A stretch of DNA of 60,000 nt from Cryptomeria japonica (GCF_030272615.1 NC_081411.1:187559449-187619448), one strand, 5' to 3'. Counted from the stretch's first letter, positions 45,829 through 58,140 are shown. Notes: a model not told the origin generated them from the sequence alone. Numbers and translations: made by a program.

Positions 45829-47320
45829 GTTTACCAACATGAAGCATTTGAAGATGATCACTCAATCAAAGCTATGGAGGAGGAGCTTGATAAAATTGAG
45901 AAGAACAACATATGGACCCTAGTACCCAGACCGGTGAATAAAAATGTGATAGGTACTAAATGGGTATTCAAGAATAAATTGAATGAAGATGAAGTAGTAG
46001 TCTAAAACAAAGCTAGATTAGTTTGCAAAGGTTATGCACAGGAAGAAGGAGAAGACTATGGTGAGAATTTTGCACCAATTGCAAGATTGGAAAGTGTTAG
46101 GACTTTACTTGCTTTTGCAACAGATAAGGGATTCGAAGTATACCAGATGGATGTGAAGTCAACATTTCTAAATGGGATACTGGAAGAAGGAGTATACATT
46201 GAGTAACTAGATGGTTATACTCTGATTGATGAAAAATATATGGTATGTAAATTGCACAAGGAACTGTATGGTTTGAAGCAAGCACCAAGAGAATGGTATG
46301 AAAGGTTACATTCACACCTGATGAAGATAGGCTTTCAGAGAACCAGTGAAGACAACAACATATATCTCAAATCTAAAGGAGATAAAATACTGGTTAGTGA
46401 AGTGTTTGTGGATGATATCATATTTGGAGGTAATGATGAATTGAGTGATGACTTTGCAAATGAGATGAAAAGTAAATTTGAAATGTCTCTAGTGGGAGAG
46501 ATAAAATTCTTCATAGGTTTGCAAATTCAGCAGATGAAGAGTGGTATTTTTATCACAAGGTCTAAGTATGTGAAAGAGGTATTGAAGACATTTGGAATGA
46601 GTGACTGTAAACCAGTTGGGACACCAATGGTTACAAGTTGTAAATTGTCTAAGGAGGATGAAGCCACATCTGTTGATGAAAAGGAGTATAGGTCAATGAT
46701 AGGGAAATTGCATTATGTTGTTCATAGTAGACCAGATATTGCTCATGCAGTTGGTTTAGTTTCCAGATTTCAGAAGAATCCAAAGGAGACACATTTAATA
46801 AAAACCAAGAGGATATTCAGATATTTGAAAGGTACTATTGACTATGGATTATGGTATCCATATGCAGGTAACTTTGATTTGAAGGTTTATACGAATGCAG
46901 ATTGGGCCGGTAATGTTGATGATAGGAAGAGCACAACTGGTGGTGCATTAGTTCTTGGAGGAAGACTTGTTTCATGGAGCAGCAAGAAGCAGAGTTGTAT
47001 ATCACAGTCCACTATTGAAGCTGAGTATGTTGCAGCATATATGAATTGTACTCAGGCAATTTGGATGAAACACATTCTGGAAGGATTCAAGATAAAGATT
47101 ACAGATCCAGTAAGGATTTTATGTGATAACACTAGTGCACTTAATATTTCAAAGAACCCTGTTTGGCATGCTAGAACCAAGCATATTGAGATAAAGTATT
47201 GGAGCATGCATCTACCAAGGAGCAGCTAGCATATATCTTTACAAAACCTCTACCTAAGATTACTTTTGAGTATCTTAGAGGTCAGCTAGGGTTCGTACCC
47301 CTACTTGAGGTCAATTGAGC
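45829..47320 (+). pseudogene. R8 reverse transcriptase and RNase H
   Basis: Coding resumes at YQHEAFEDDHSIKAMEEEL and continues with WTLVPRPVNKNVIGTKWVF and [13 protein letters not shown]. Stops near 46003 and 46204 interrupt it. The open stretch 46240-47229 has the catalytic FVDD (EVFVDDIIFGGN), KRIFRYLKGT, DWAGNVDDRKSTTGG and ILCDNTSALNIS. A frameshift near 47205 separates the last segment (LAYIFTKPLPKITFEYLRGQ), which ends near 47320. This is the longest nearly intact pol part of the window and has all the catalytic residues that I can identify. Confidence 0.93.
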
Positions 47321-47394
47321 ATGATGTGGAGTACATCACTTCCTGAGTTAATTGAAGAATTTTACAACAGGACTGGTGTAGAGTGGAGTTATTC

Positions 47395-47683
47395 CATAGG
47401 GGGAGCATCAAGTTGTAGATTGATGATATTGAATAGTGAAGTTTGACATTGCATTTTTTACTTTCACTTTGGCATTGTTGTCAAAGGGGGATAAGAACTA
47501 TATGATTGGGGAGATGATCTATATGATTAACTGAGAGAAGATCTATAGCTAGTTACTAGCTGAAGACATGGAGACTTAGTTGAAGGAGAGTACATGGTAA
47601 AATGTAAACCAGGATTCCTATTCACAATCATAGAAATCAAGGGTATTGATACTTGTATTGCCATCAATGCCAAATGGGGAGAT
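47395..47683 (+). promoter_or_regulatory. R8 3' untranslated region with three purine tracts
   Basis: ATAGGGGGAGCA near 47398, CAAAGGGGGATAAG near 47483 and AAATGGGGAGAT at 47672-47683. The last abuts the 3' LTR and is the polypurine tract; the first two look like spare copies. Confidence 0.65.
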
Positions 47684-49125
47684 TGTTGGCATTTGCATGA
47701 AGATTGCATTGATGAACTTCTATGTTGTCATTGATGTCAATTATAATTTGTAATGATGTTGTAATAATGTTGTTTTGTAACCGGTAGGAAGAACTAGTGA
47801 AGGGAATTGTAACCAGTAAATGAGATTGTGAAGGAAACCGATATTACTAGAGAAGAAGTGAGATCAACTGGTAAACCCTACCTGTTGATATGCTAAACCC
47901 TAACCGATGGAGTTTGGTGAATCAATTGTATTGGTTTATGATCTAATGGTGAACGGTAATGATTATGACACGTATGCATGTTGTATGACAAGAGTTTCAA
48001 ATGGTTTTTGGTGCATAGAGATAACAATTTTTGTCTTGGGAATGAGCAAGTTTATTGCTTGTAATAGAAACCACGTGATGAGTTAGAGTGTTTGATGAAG
48101 TGGTGATCAAGGAGCAGTTGAGGTTGTCTTGAATGATGTGCAGTGATTGTTATGTAATCCAACGGTCATACTTGAACCGACTTGTTTGTAACCTCTATGA
48201 GATGTTTAGGTTTGTGATGTGTTACCGACCTATGGTTTTGTTTATAAGGTCGGTGAGTTGTTTTGTTGTAGAGTTGGCAATTTGTGGTTGAGAGTAAGAG
48301 AGTGTGGCTGCCGAACCAGGAGATGTATCTATAGTATGTGTAAAGGCAGATAGCAGCATGGAAAGGATCTGAACAAGCAAGTGTAGTGCTATTCAAATAG
48401 ATCAACAAACCCCTATTGTTTTCTAACAATTATAGCAGTCAAAACCCTTGAGTGGGTAAGCTCTAACAAGATTAGTGTTATCTAAATCCTCTAACTAGGT
48501 GGTACATTAGCTTGGATTGCAAATCCTCTACCGAGGTTACTCTTAACAGGGTATTGCTTCTAATAGGGTATTATAGTCAATCCCTTAACCGGGTGGTCCC
48601 TAATAGGATCTGTTCTTAACAGGACTTTTTGTAAAGCTTTAATATGCTAGGCTCCTAACAGTGCGAACTTCAGAAGAGTTCAAAATACTTATGGGTATTC
48701 ATCCCCACTATGGTTTTTCCCATTTGGTTTTCCACGTAAAAAATATTGTGTCAAGTGGTGAATGTTTTTGTGGTTATGTTTACTATGGTTAAATTGCTTA
48801 ACTACTAAATCCACTTTGATATATTATGTTAACTAACAGTAATCTGAAATATGTTTTAATTACTATTAGTAAAGTATTTAAATGATTTTGTCAAAAGGTT
48901 TTGAGAGTTTCAAATATGTTTTAATATTAGTCTATTATAACAATCAACCGGTTTAACTTGTCAGTAATCTTGCATTTGAAGTTTAGTGGTTGAACGAGTC
49001 AGTTTCGAGTTTGACTTGAGAGGTTGTTTTTGTTTGGTGAAAAGTTTATGTCAGTTTTCTATCTACTGATTCAGCCCTCCCCTCTCAGTAGTTGATTGGA
49101 TCCTTATTGATTCATCATACCATCA
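47684..49125 (+). repeat. R8 3' LTR
   Basis: About 1,442 bp starting TGTTGGCATTTGC and ending CATCATACCATCA, aligned with 36699-38127 end to end with scattered substitutions and small indels. Confidence 0.9.
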
Positions 49126-49717
49126 CCCAGGACCTAAACAATTAGGTCGGCCACCTAAAAGATAATACAATAGATCCATTACATAATCCTAGAAACCAAT
49201 TATAAAACAAGTTGGCCTAATACTAAAACAACATAAACCAAACAATAAATCCAATCGGTGACACATCAGGAGAATCAACCTTCACGTTACCAGACCCATA
49301 ATAGGTCACCATAATCCAAATGAAGTGCCATGAATAACTAGAACACAAACATGATAACCATTAGCATCCTGATAACCTTCTAGAAGCTACACCAACCCCA
49401 CTTATTAGATTCATCAAAAGATCTTCAACAAAGCGCTGTCGATAAAACCCTTACCGATAACCAAAAGGCTTAATAGAACAAATGATAGCATTTGGATCAT
49501 CAAATCCTGAACCAACTGAATGTGATACACATTAAGAACACATGAATAACCAATCCAAACCAATTCCAACAGCCAGACAAAAACTGGAGACAAATTTCCA
49601 AATCAACATGATAATCCAACCACTCTACCGGAAACCGGTAGACAACAAAATAACTAGTGTTGACATCAATGACAAATATTAATACAACACATAATCAATT
49701 CCTCCAAATTGCCAACA

Positions 49718-50650
49718 TAATAAACAAGAAAGATTGCTTCATAACATCTAGCATCTAACTTCCCTATATCTTCATCTCTTGTGATATAGCATTTACTTCC
49801 AAAATTTCTAAAATATCTAACTATAGGAACATGACCAAACCATAACTCATAAGGAGTCTTACCAGTATCACCTTTAATATGCACTCGGTTAAGAGTATAA
49901 ACAATAGTACTCACAAGTTCTCTCCAATAGATATGTAGAATATTTCCTTCAATCATCATGGTTGTAGTAGCTTCTTGAGTTGTCCCGTTCTTCCTCTCCA
50001 CAACACCATTCTACTGAGGAGTTCTAGGTGCAGATAAGTGCATCTTCACTCCATGCTCTTCACAAAATGCATTGAACTCATCAAAAGTGAATTCACCACC
50101 TCTGTCCAATCTTGGACACTTCAACTTCAGTCTAGTCTCAGTCTCAACCATAACTTTGAAAATATTGAACTTCTCCAATGCTTCAAATTTCTCCCTTAAG
50201 AAAGTAACCCACATCATCCTTGAATAGTCATCAATCAGTAACATGAAATACCTGTCTTTGCAATCTTCTCACTCTAGAAGGGCCACACAAATTAGTATGC
50301 ACAAGATCTAATAATCCATTAGAACGATGTTGTTTGTTTTTTAAAGTAACTCTTGTCTACTTTCCTAATTGACATTCCTTACATACCGGATTAGTAGGCT
50401 TTACCAACTTAGGAAGATCTCGTACTGCTTGAGTAGAACTTATCTTAACCATGCAATCAAAATTCACATGACACATCCTTTTATGCCACAATCAACTTTC
50501 ATCAATCTAAGCAATCAAACAACTTTTACCACCAACATTCAAGTGAAAGATATTACCTTTAGTCTTTGTCCCTAATGCAATCTCAATTCCAAAACCACTC
50601 AAGATTTTACACTTGCCATTTTTGAATTCCAAATCATATCCCTTGTCAAC
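49718..50650 (-). pseudogene. R6 integrase
   Basis: In minus-strand order: the zinc module near 50570-50390 (LWHKRMCHVNFD, then CKECQLGK), the catalytic core 50244-50011 with LIDDYSRMMWVTFL and the second motif reading DRGGEF where DNGGEF is usual, a stop at the Gln of PQQNG near 50011, then VERKNGTTQEA and the 50001-49718 stretch ending at YEAIFLV, where R7 cuts the gene. Several other stops lie between 50250 and 50400. Confidence 0.87.
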
Positions 50651-50653
50651 AAT

Positions 50654-51040
50654 CTATCTAGCACTCAAAACATTATTCTTTAGACCTTCTACATATAAGA
50701 CATCATCAATATTATGCTTACCATCAAGAGAAATGGAATCTCTACCATGGATTATACTAGTTTTATCATCACCAAATCTTACTACACCACCATCATACTT
50801 TTCCATAGTCACAAACTTACTCTTATAACCTATCATATGATGAGAGAAACCACTATTAATAACCCATTCATCTTTCTCTTCAACTTTAGAAGCCAAATCT
50901 TTCTCCTCATTAATGCAACTAGTAGAATTAGTAGGCACTAGATCATCTTCCTTGATAACAATAAACACCCTTTCATCACCTGAATTTACCTTCTCAGATT
51001 CATCATCAGTCACACCTTCATCAGTAGCATAATAATATTT
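50654..51040 (-). pseudogene. R6 protease
   Basis: Minus-strand frame 51013-50654. The catalytic motif appears as WVINSGFSHHM, so the Asp of DSG has become Asn (a single G-to-A change) and the enzyme would be inactive. It is followed by VVRFGDDKTSIIHGRDSI and VLYVEGLKNNVLS, conserved in copia proteases and mirrored in R8. Confidence 0.87.
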
Positions 51041-51942
51041 CTTCTAATATTTAGGGTTGTATGAAGTGGCCTCTTAGGGACTCTTTCCAGAAACCTTGAA
51101 GCAAAATGTCCTATCTTGTTACATGAAAAGCATTTAAGAGGTAACTTTACTTCATACTTACCAGCTCCTTTACACAATCTTCAGGCAATAAGGGCTTGAA
51201 GCCCCTCAGGTTATTCTTCTTCTTCTTCAAGTTCTCTCATCTCCTTCACATATCTGGACACTCTTGTAGAACTTTCCAGATCATATTTCTGCTTCTTGGA
51301 AATAGTAGCTTTGAATGGAAATTCTAACTTAGGAAGAGATTCACCAAATTCTCTCAACTCAAAGGCAACAAGCTTGCCAATCAACATGTCTCTATTCATA
51401 TTAGTCAATGTCTAAATCTCCTCAATAGAAACAACTTTATGTTTGTAAGCATGAAGCAAGGATCTTAGCAGTTTAGCTACAATCTTCGATTCTTCCAACA
51501 CTCCATTGACACATCTGATATTCAATACAAGATCATTCACTTTCTACATAAAGGAGGTAATATTCTCATCTTTTCCCATTCTCAACATCTCATACTTTCC
51601 CTTTAGGCTTTGCAACTTAGAAACTTTCGCATGGATATCACCTTCATACAAAGTCTCTAGATTCTTCTAGATCTCATGAGAAGTCTGCAAATCCATCACA
51701 TTAGTCATCTTAGAATTAGTCAAGGCCATCAACAAGGCTTCCTTAGCTCTAGTATTGTATTAAGCTTCATTTATCTCATCTAGAGTTGTAGGACCATTCA
51801 GAGGAACATTATACACATTTTTAGTAATCTTCTAGTGATCTTCACTGATGCATTTCAAGTGACACTTCATCTATTTTTTCCAAAGAGAGTAGTTCATTCC
51901 ATCAAATCTCGAACTATCCTTCTTGTAAGCATAGGTTGCCAT
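51041..51942 (-). pseudogene. R6 Gag
   Basis: The minus-strand ATG at 51942-51940 opens a copia Gag (SSRFDGMNYSLWKK). Stops are numerous. The clearest open stretch is 51408-51211, ending in a run of Glu. The zinc knuckle near 51139-51098 reads CFSCNKIGHFASRF, with Phe for the last Cys. The primer site and 5' LTR lie immediately upstream. Confidence 0.85.
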
Positions 51943-51984
51943 CCCGAGTCACCTCAAGCAGTCAAGCTTCTTTTAGAGGATCTA

Positions 51985-51997
51985 GCTGTGATATCAA
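51985..51997 (-). promoter_or_regulatory. R6 primer binding site
   Basis: Minus strand TTGATATCACAGCT, two bases or fewer from the LTR end. It is a decayed initiator-Met-tRNA complement (expected TTGGTATCAGAGC). Confidence 0.65.
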
Positions 51998-51998
51998 T

Positions 51999-53344
51999 TA
52001 TTGGCAACAAGGCAAAAAACTGAGAGGGGAGGGTGAATCATTTTTCACAAAAAATCTACCCAACTCAAACACAATTTCAGATCTGATAATTAATAATGAA
52101 AGCATAAATCAACACCACATCAATAACATACATAACACCAAGATTTTTGACATGGAAAACCTAGTTAAGGGAAAAACCATGGTGGGATCCCACCCATAAT
52201 ATGATGATACCTTGTTAGAAGTATATGAAATATTACAATGGGGAATGCACATGCATTCAGGCACAATGCCTAGAACACACTGCTAAAAAATAACAACAAT
52301 AAGGGATACAACCTTGGGGAAGACTCATTGTCTTACAAAAACATTTGGATTACATTTGCAAGATCATGAATTGAAAGAGTAGCATCTCCTCATGTCTGGT
52401 TATAGTTCTGGTTAAGCATATAATACATATTATTCTCCTACACACTTCTTCACACTTATTCACTTTACTTCACTACTTTTGAAAGATCAATACATTATTC
52501 ACACACCTCACACATCCACTGATACATCCACAACAAGATATTACATTAATTTATACATATCATCAACCTATATTTCAAGGTCAGCTCAACCCATAACACA
52601 AATTAAAAAAATATAACCACATACACTATAATATTACATGTGGACCAAAATAGTGTCGGCTAAGACATAGCATGGACATAAATCACCACCTCGAACATGA
52701 AACACCTCCAAAAAATATACCTCAAACATCCGCAACACGCTACAATCAACATGTCGACCAAGAACATGAAGAACACCATTGGATCAAGGAAAATAATCAA
52801 TAATGCACACAATGATCAATGCAGACCACCAACACAAATAGGAAATGATCTAGAAACATCCACAGGCATCATGAATTACCACAACAACAACCACAATAAC
52901 ACCACTTACTATAATCTTCATCATCATTATACTGAGCTTTAAGAACACTAACTGAACTGACTGACAAACTAAAAGATACACTTGTGGACCTCCAAATCAT
53001 GAACCATCTAAATTGAGGACACACCAGAATGTCCCAAACACTTTGCAAAATTCGTAAACCAAGATATTACAACACAGAAAAATCCAAAATACTTATCAAC
53101 ACTGAAGATCTGGGAAACCAACCACAATACCAGATCACATAACTTGATCAAATCACCATGTGCACCACTGAAACTTTAGCTGAATCAACTAGAGATACTT
53201 ATGTCAAAACCCTTTAATCCATAATAACTCATTTGCAACATACTGGCCAAATCAACTTACTTAATTTGATTGCAATATTGGAACACACAGAGGAATATGT
53301 TGACAACACATCACTCAAACACATGTTTGCACATTATTCGAACA
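51999..53344 (-). repeat. R6 5' LTR
   Basis: About 1,346 bp. The minus strand starts TGTTCGAATAATG and ends GTTGCCAATA (final CA now TA). AGTTAT follows at 53345-53350. Confidence 0.88.
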
Positions 53345-54851
53345 AGTTATTTTTAACAAGGAATTTAGGCAAAGGCATCAAAGCATTATATTAGCTAGCC
53401 ACAAAACTAAAATCCTATGAAAATATTCTTAACACATTCAATAAAGGAAATGAAGATGAAATACTAAAACCAAGATGCAAACCAAAATCATGTATTTCCT
53501 TCATTGCTCCTCCATTGTTCTTCTTTCTCCTTCAAATTTGATGTTGATCTCACCTAAAAATGCAAGTGTATTTGAAAGCAATATGATAAAATGATAGAAA
53601 AATGATTTAGGCAACATAAGGATACTCGAAGCATGGTTGTAAAAAATGAGCAATGATAGCTCAATTTATAGAAAAATTGAGTATTGATTGAATGGCTAAG
53701 ATTGAATAAAATCAACGAACAAGATTGAGTGCACGATAGAGTTGCCATTCAAGGAAGGATGAAGATAGAAGACAACAAATGAGAAGATATTATGAGAATA
53801 AATAATAAAATCCTTAATTATCCTCTCATAAATACCAAATTAACAAGTTGAAGAGATAAGGGAGAGAAAAATTAGAAATTGGAAGAGATAAGTGGGGTCA
53901 TAAATAAATAAATAAAATTTACTTATTTCACCCATACATGACAATTAAATAAATTAAAAATTTATTTAATTAGAACAATTTGGAGAAGGGGATTAAATAA
54001 TTAAAATAATTTTTAATCATAGAAGAATAATTAGCTTAGAATAAAGGGATTAAATAATTAAGCAAATTATTTAATCAAAGAGGAATAGTTAGGATTAGCC
54101 TATTAAGATCAAGATTAATTGATTGGAAAGAGATAATGATGAATATTAATTAAATAATGAAGATTATTTAATTAATAGTTTAGAAGAACAATAATTAAAC
54201 AATTAGGAATTATTTAATTACAGGAAATTAGAAGAAAAAAATTAGTACTAATTAAATAATTAAAATTCTTTAATTTATATAGACGAAAAAGGTTAGTGAA
54301 AAGTGTCGTCGAAGGTTGAGGACAATTTTCAGTGTCTAGAGTTGTATTAATATTTGTATTAAAAATAAAATAAAATAGCTTTTCAATAAATAAAATAACT
54401 CCTAGTTAAGTACAAATATTTTTAAATTAAAGAACCTAAAAGAAAATTAAATAAATCTTAAAAGATACATTATATAAGAGGGAGCAAGTACAGTAATTGG
54501 AAAATAAAACTTTACATTAATAAAATTCACACACACAAACACATAATTAAATAAATTATAAATACAACTAGCAATTGCACCTTGGTGTGCAAAGGGTATG
54601 TCGAAAAGGTGTGGAACACCAATTAGGGAAAAAAATGCCTATTTTAAAAAAAATTTGTGTAGTACATGAGGTCAATTGGTAGGCCATTTATAAAATAATA
54701 TTTTTTGTGCAACAGAGGTATCAATGGAGAAGTGATAGCTTCAAATCAAGTATGCATCTACTTACAAAGATCCAATCATAATGGAAATAAAACCTTTGAA
54801 TCAAGAAAATAATCAAGTTCCATTACCAACAAGCTCATGTTATACTTGCAA
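53345..54851. other. AT-rich spacer, right flank of R6
   Basis: No coding frame. ATTAATT and TAAATAATTA words abound between 53800 and 54300. The stretch 54473-54540 resembles 31834-31940, on the other side of R6. Confidence 0.5.
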
Positions 54852-54882
54852 TAGGGTGAGAGGGAGAGAGATGTAGATAAAG

Positions 54883-54978
<96 letters not shown>

Positions 54979-55271
54979 TGAGATAGAGTGATAAATACAT
55001 ACTGAGATATAGAGAGAGGGGGAGAGGGAAATAGATAGACAAATAGAGAGAACTATAGATAAACAAATAGAGATGGAGAGAGGGTGAGAGAAATAGGGAG
55101 AGATAGGAGAGATGAATATATACTTTGAAAAAGAAAGAGATGGAGATATAGAGATATACAAGAAGAGAAAGGAGAGAGAGAGGTAGAGATAAAGAGATAA
55201 ATAGGTGGTAGGGAGGGAATGAGAGAAGGAGATATGCAAAGAAAGAGAGAGAGAGGGAGAGAGGGAGGGAA

Positions 55272-55357
<86 letters not shown>

Positions 55358-55607
55358 CAATTTATAGAGAGTGAGAGGAAGAGATATAGATAGAGGGAAA
55401 TATAAAAAGATGGAGAGGGATAAGGAAAGGTATAAAGAGATGGGGAGGGAGATAGAGAGATAAGGAGATAGAGGTAGAAAAATCTATGGATAGAAAGAGA
55501 TAGAAAGAGGAGAGAGATCATCAATATATTGAGAGAAGAGGGACTGCTATAGATAGAGGAAAATATAAATAGATAAAGAGGGATAGGGAGAGAGATAGAG
55601 AGGAGCA

Positions 55608-55648
<41 letters not shown>

Positions 55649-56188
55649 ACAAGATGGAGTGAATAAGAGAGAGAGAGGTAGAGATAATGATATATATATA
55701 GACAGAGAGGGGGAGAGAGAGATATATGGAGATAGAGATAGAGGTAGAAAGAGCGAAAGAGAAAGAAGGTGAGAGAGAAAAGTAATAGAAATAGGGTGAG
55801 ATAGAGAGGGAAATATAGAGAGAGGGTGGAAGAAACAATGAGCGTGTATATAAACATTGAAGAGAGAAGTAGAGAGATATGGAGAGAGGGAATGGTGGGG
55901 ATAGAGAGAGGGAGAGAGGGATATAAAGAGGTAGATGTATGGATCTAGAAAGGAGAGGTGAAGTAGATATAACTTTGAAATTATAAAGAGGGTGAGAGAG
56001 AGAGATAGAGATAGAGAGGGATAGATGGAAGGAGAGAGAGGGAGATGGAAAATAAAGATAGAAAGAGAGATACAATGAGAGAGAGGGATATAAAGAGATA
56101 TAAAGATAAAGATATAGGAAGTGATATATAGAGAGAGGTAGAGAAGGATATATAGATACAGTGAGAGAGATGAAGGGAGAGGAGTGTA

Positions 56189-56242
<54 letters not shown>

Positions 56243-56402
56243 TATGTGAGTGAGAGAGATATAGAGAGAGATAATATAGAGAGGGAAAACTTAGATATAT
56301 AAATAGATAGCAAGGGGGGAGAGGGAGAGATGTGGAGAGATAGGGATAGAAAGAGGAAGAAATAGAGAAATAGATATAGTGGTAAGGAGAGAGAGAGAGA
56401 TA
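54852..56402. repeat. 1.5-kb purine-rich tract with GA, CA and TA microsatellites
   Basis: The plus strand is almost only A and G, with T but very little C, across 1,550 bp. Pure runs are (AC)n about 54886-54922, (AG)n 54923-54975, (GA)n 55277-55354, (TA)n 55611-55645 and (GA)n 56192-56240, joined by degenerate GAGAGATAGAGA-like DNA. The long minus-strand open frames here (Ser/Leu repeats) are a composition artefact. Confidence 0.95.
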
Positions 56403-56760
56403 ATAAAATAGCATGCTACCCTAAGCTTAACTCCCTAAGGACATATGCTATCCTTAAATTATTGGCATGAAATGATTAATAAAAAGTTAGTCTCTCTACA
56501 TCTCTCACTCTAAACTTTTAATTTAGGTTTTATGTTGAAATTTATTTTATTATATAAATTAAAATAACAATTCAAATATAATTATTCTATACTATATATA
56601 AAATTTTACAAGATGAAAAATTATAAATTAAATTAATTTTAATATCTTTTAATTATTTTATGTAATTTAATAAGAAGACATCAACTAGCATGCCTATATT
56701 TTAAAAATCTAAGTAAAATATGCCGAGAGATATCAAGTAAATGAACTGGGTTAGTTGTGT
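56403..56760. other. AT-rich spacer
   Basis: No gene, tandem repeat or LTR end that I can support. Confidence 0.4.
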
Positions 56761-57286
56761 GTCTATGTCAAGGGATAGGTTCGAGTTTCATGGTGGGGTT
56801 TTGCAGGTAGATTCGGGTGTCTTTGTGCAATTTGGGGGAGTAGTGAGGCAGGGTTTTGGAGATTGGAGTATGCCTGTTATCTCAAAGCATGTTTTGATTG
56901 ATCACTGGGTGTGATGTTAGCCATAGGGTTATTTTCATCCTAGTTATCCCAGTGATTTGTTCTTGGATCTTCTCTTATTTCATGATGTATTTTCCTTAAC
57001 TGATCCATGTCAAAATCTAAAGGGATTTTAACACCCTTGCTTGCTAGCATGTGGAAGTATTTTTCCTTGTCGGATTCCATCAACTTTTCCATAAGTTTTT
57101 GAAACCGGTGTGTTGTTGGGCCTCTTGAATGAGGTCCTCAATGATATCATCCTCATTAGTATTTAGATATTCATATAAGGGTTGAATTCTCTATACCCCA
57201 TGCTTGATTCAGGTTCTCCTTCTTGCTCCTTACACTTTTGCGATCGAGTATAGATGGGCATGTGAATTATCTACATGAAACATGTT

Positions 57287-57640
57287 TCAATATGTGATTG
57301 GATCTTCAGGTAGATAAGACAAATTGATCTTTCCTCCTTTGTTGAGATGTTGTGATAGTGTTGGCTTTTGTGTGAAGGCACATGTTTTCAAGGATTCCTC
57401 GTCAAACTCAGTTCCTTGACCATGTAGATAGTTACAAAAATAGTGCAAGAAAGTGCAATGCTTTAGAAGGAATTTGTGGTTTATGTAGAAAAACTTCCTT
57501 TTCTTCAAGATCTTGTTTTGACAAGGCTCTTTCCTCTTTAAAAGATTCTTCCTCTTTAAGTGTTGAGGGGTGGTCATACGAGTGATCAAAGTTTCAGTTT
57601 TAGATAGGCTAATTTGAGAACAAATACCTTGTTTTGACAC
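57287..57640 (-). pseudogene. Decayed basic protein fragment, possibly R10 Gag-region
   Basis: A 117-codon open stretch, Lys-rich at the start (LKRKNLLKRKEPCQNK) with an aromatic/His middle and an acidic EFDEES segment. Weak coding-like sequence continues to about 56890 with stops (for example NEDDIIEDLIQEAQQHTGF near 57160). No domain is recognised. It is placed with R10 only by strand and position. Confidence 0.3.
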
Positions 57641-57959
57641 CCAAGCTTCCTAAGTCGAATAGAGGGTTTGATATTCCCCTATTGATATGAATAAGTGCAT
57701 CAAATGATTTAATGAAGTTCCCCAATGAAGGATGATTTATTCTGATATTGGAAACTAGATTGATTTGACTAACTTGGATAACTAGCTAAGTATTTGATGT
57801 TGATATTGGTCAAAATTGTGAAACTTAGATCACTAGTTGATATCCTCTGATTTTGTTTGAAGAAATTTTGTCTATGATAATTGAATCTGAGAGAAGACCT
57901 TAAAGGGTATCCAAATCAATTTTTAGAATTCTCCAATTCAGCTGAGACACCCTCTCTGT

Positions 57960-58140
57960 CTTAAATGCACCAAAGCAGATGTGTTGCAGTTCTGTTGAAT
58001 GTGCTAATATAAATATTGTATGCGCCAATATAATGATCAAATGCACTAATGTTTTGGTTAAATGTGGCTACACATAAATCAAATGTGCTAGAGGAATTCT
58101 CAAATGTGCCATAGAAATGGTCAAAGGCGCCAATCTGTGG
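57960..58140. repeat. Degenerate repeat group, AAATGTGCTA type
   Basis: About seven units of 25-31 bp with an AAATG(C/T)(G/A)C(T/C)A-like core (for example TGAATGTGCTAAT and CAAAGGCGCCAATC). They resemble the array at 59580-59880. Confidence 0.65.

Larger units (their letters stand above)
36699..49125 (+). mobile_element. R8: Ty1/copia retrotransposon nested in R7
   Basis: LTRs at 36699-38127 and 47684-49125 enclose gag, protease, integrase, reverse transcriptase and RNase H on the plus strand. The outside bases are CCTGG and CCCAG, which could be a duplication with two transitions, so the duplication is weak. R9 splits the polyprotein between integrase and reverse transcriptase at 40790. 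Three G-rich purine tracts precede the 3' LTR. The family resembles R6 in motifs and layout but the LTRs are not the same family. Confidence 0.9.
36095..49717 (-). mobile_element. R7: solo LTR in R6, itself split by R8
   Basis: Left part 36095-36698 and right part 49126-49717, about 1.2 kb together. Minus-strand ends are TGTTGGCAATTTGG and TTATCCTAATA (final CA decayed to TA). The flanks are GAATA (36090-36094) and TAATA (49718-49722), a duplication with one mismatch, sitting inside the integrase codons for FLGYSTKSK. The terminal sequences resemble copia LTRs, including a TTGATGTCAA-type word near the start, but no primer site, purine tract or coding DNA belongs to it, so it is read as a solo LTR. 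R8 lies between the halves. Confidence 0.72.
32519..53344 (-). mobile_element. R6: reverse Ty1/copia retrotransposon, host of the nest
   Basis: LTRs at 32519-33850 (3') and 51999-53344 (5') flank a minus-strand gag-protease-integrase-reverse transcriptase-RNase H order. AGTTAT occurs immediately outside both ends (32513-32518 and 53345-53350). The body is split by R7 within the integrase C-terminal region, so integrase lies at 49718-50650 and the rest at 33850-36094. The 3' untranslated region carries four AGGGGGAGA-like purine tracts. All coding parts have stops and there is at least one frameshift. Confidence 0.92.

Noticed and set aside
54776-56414. Long minus-strand open frames of up to 297 codons rich in Ser, Leu and Tyr
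   Set aside because: They come from GA, CA and TA microsatellite DNA, where stops are rare in some frames. Several frames are open at once and no domain is present.
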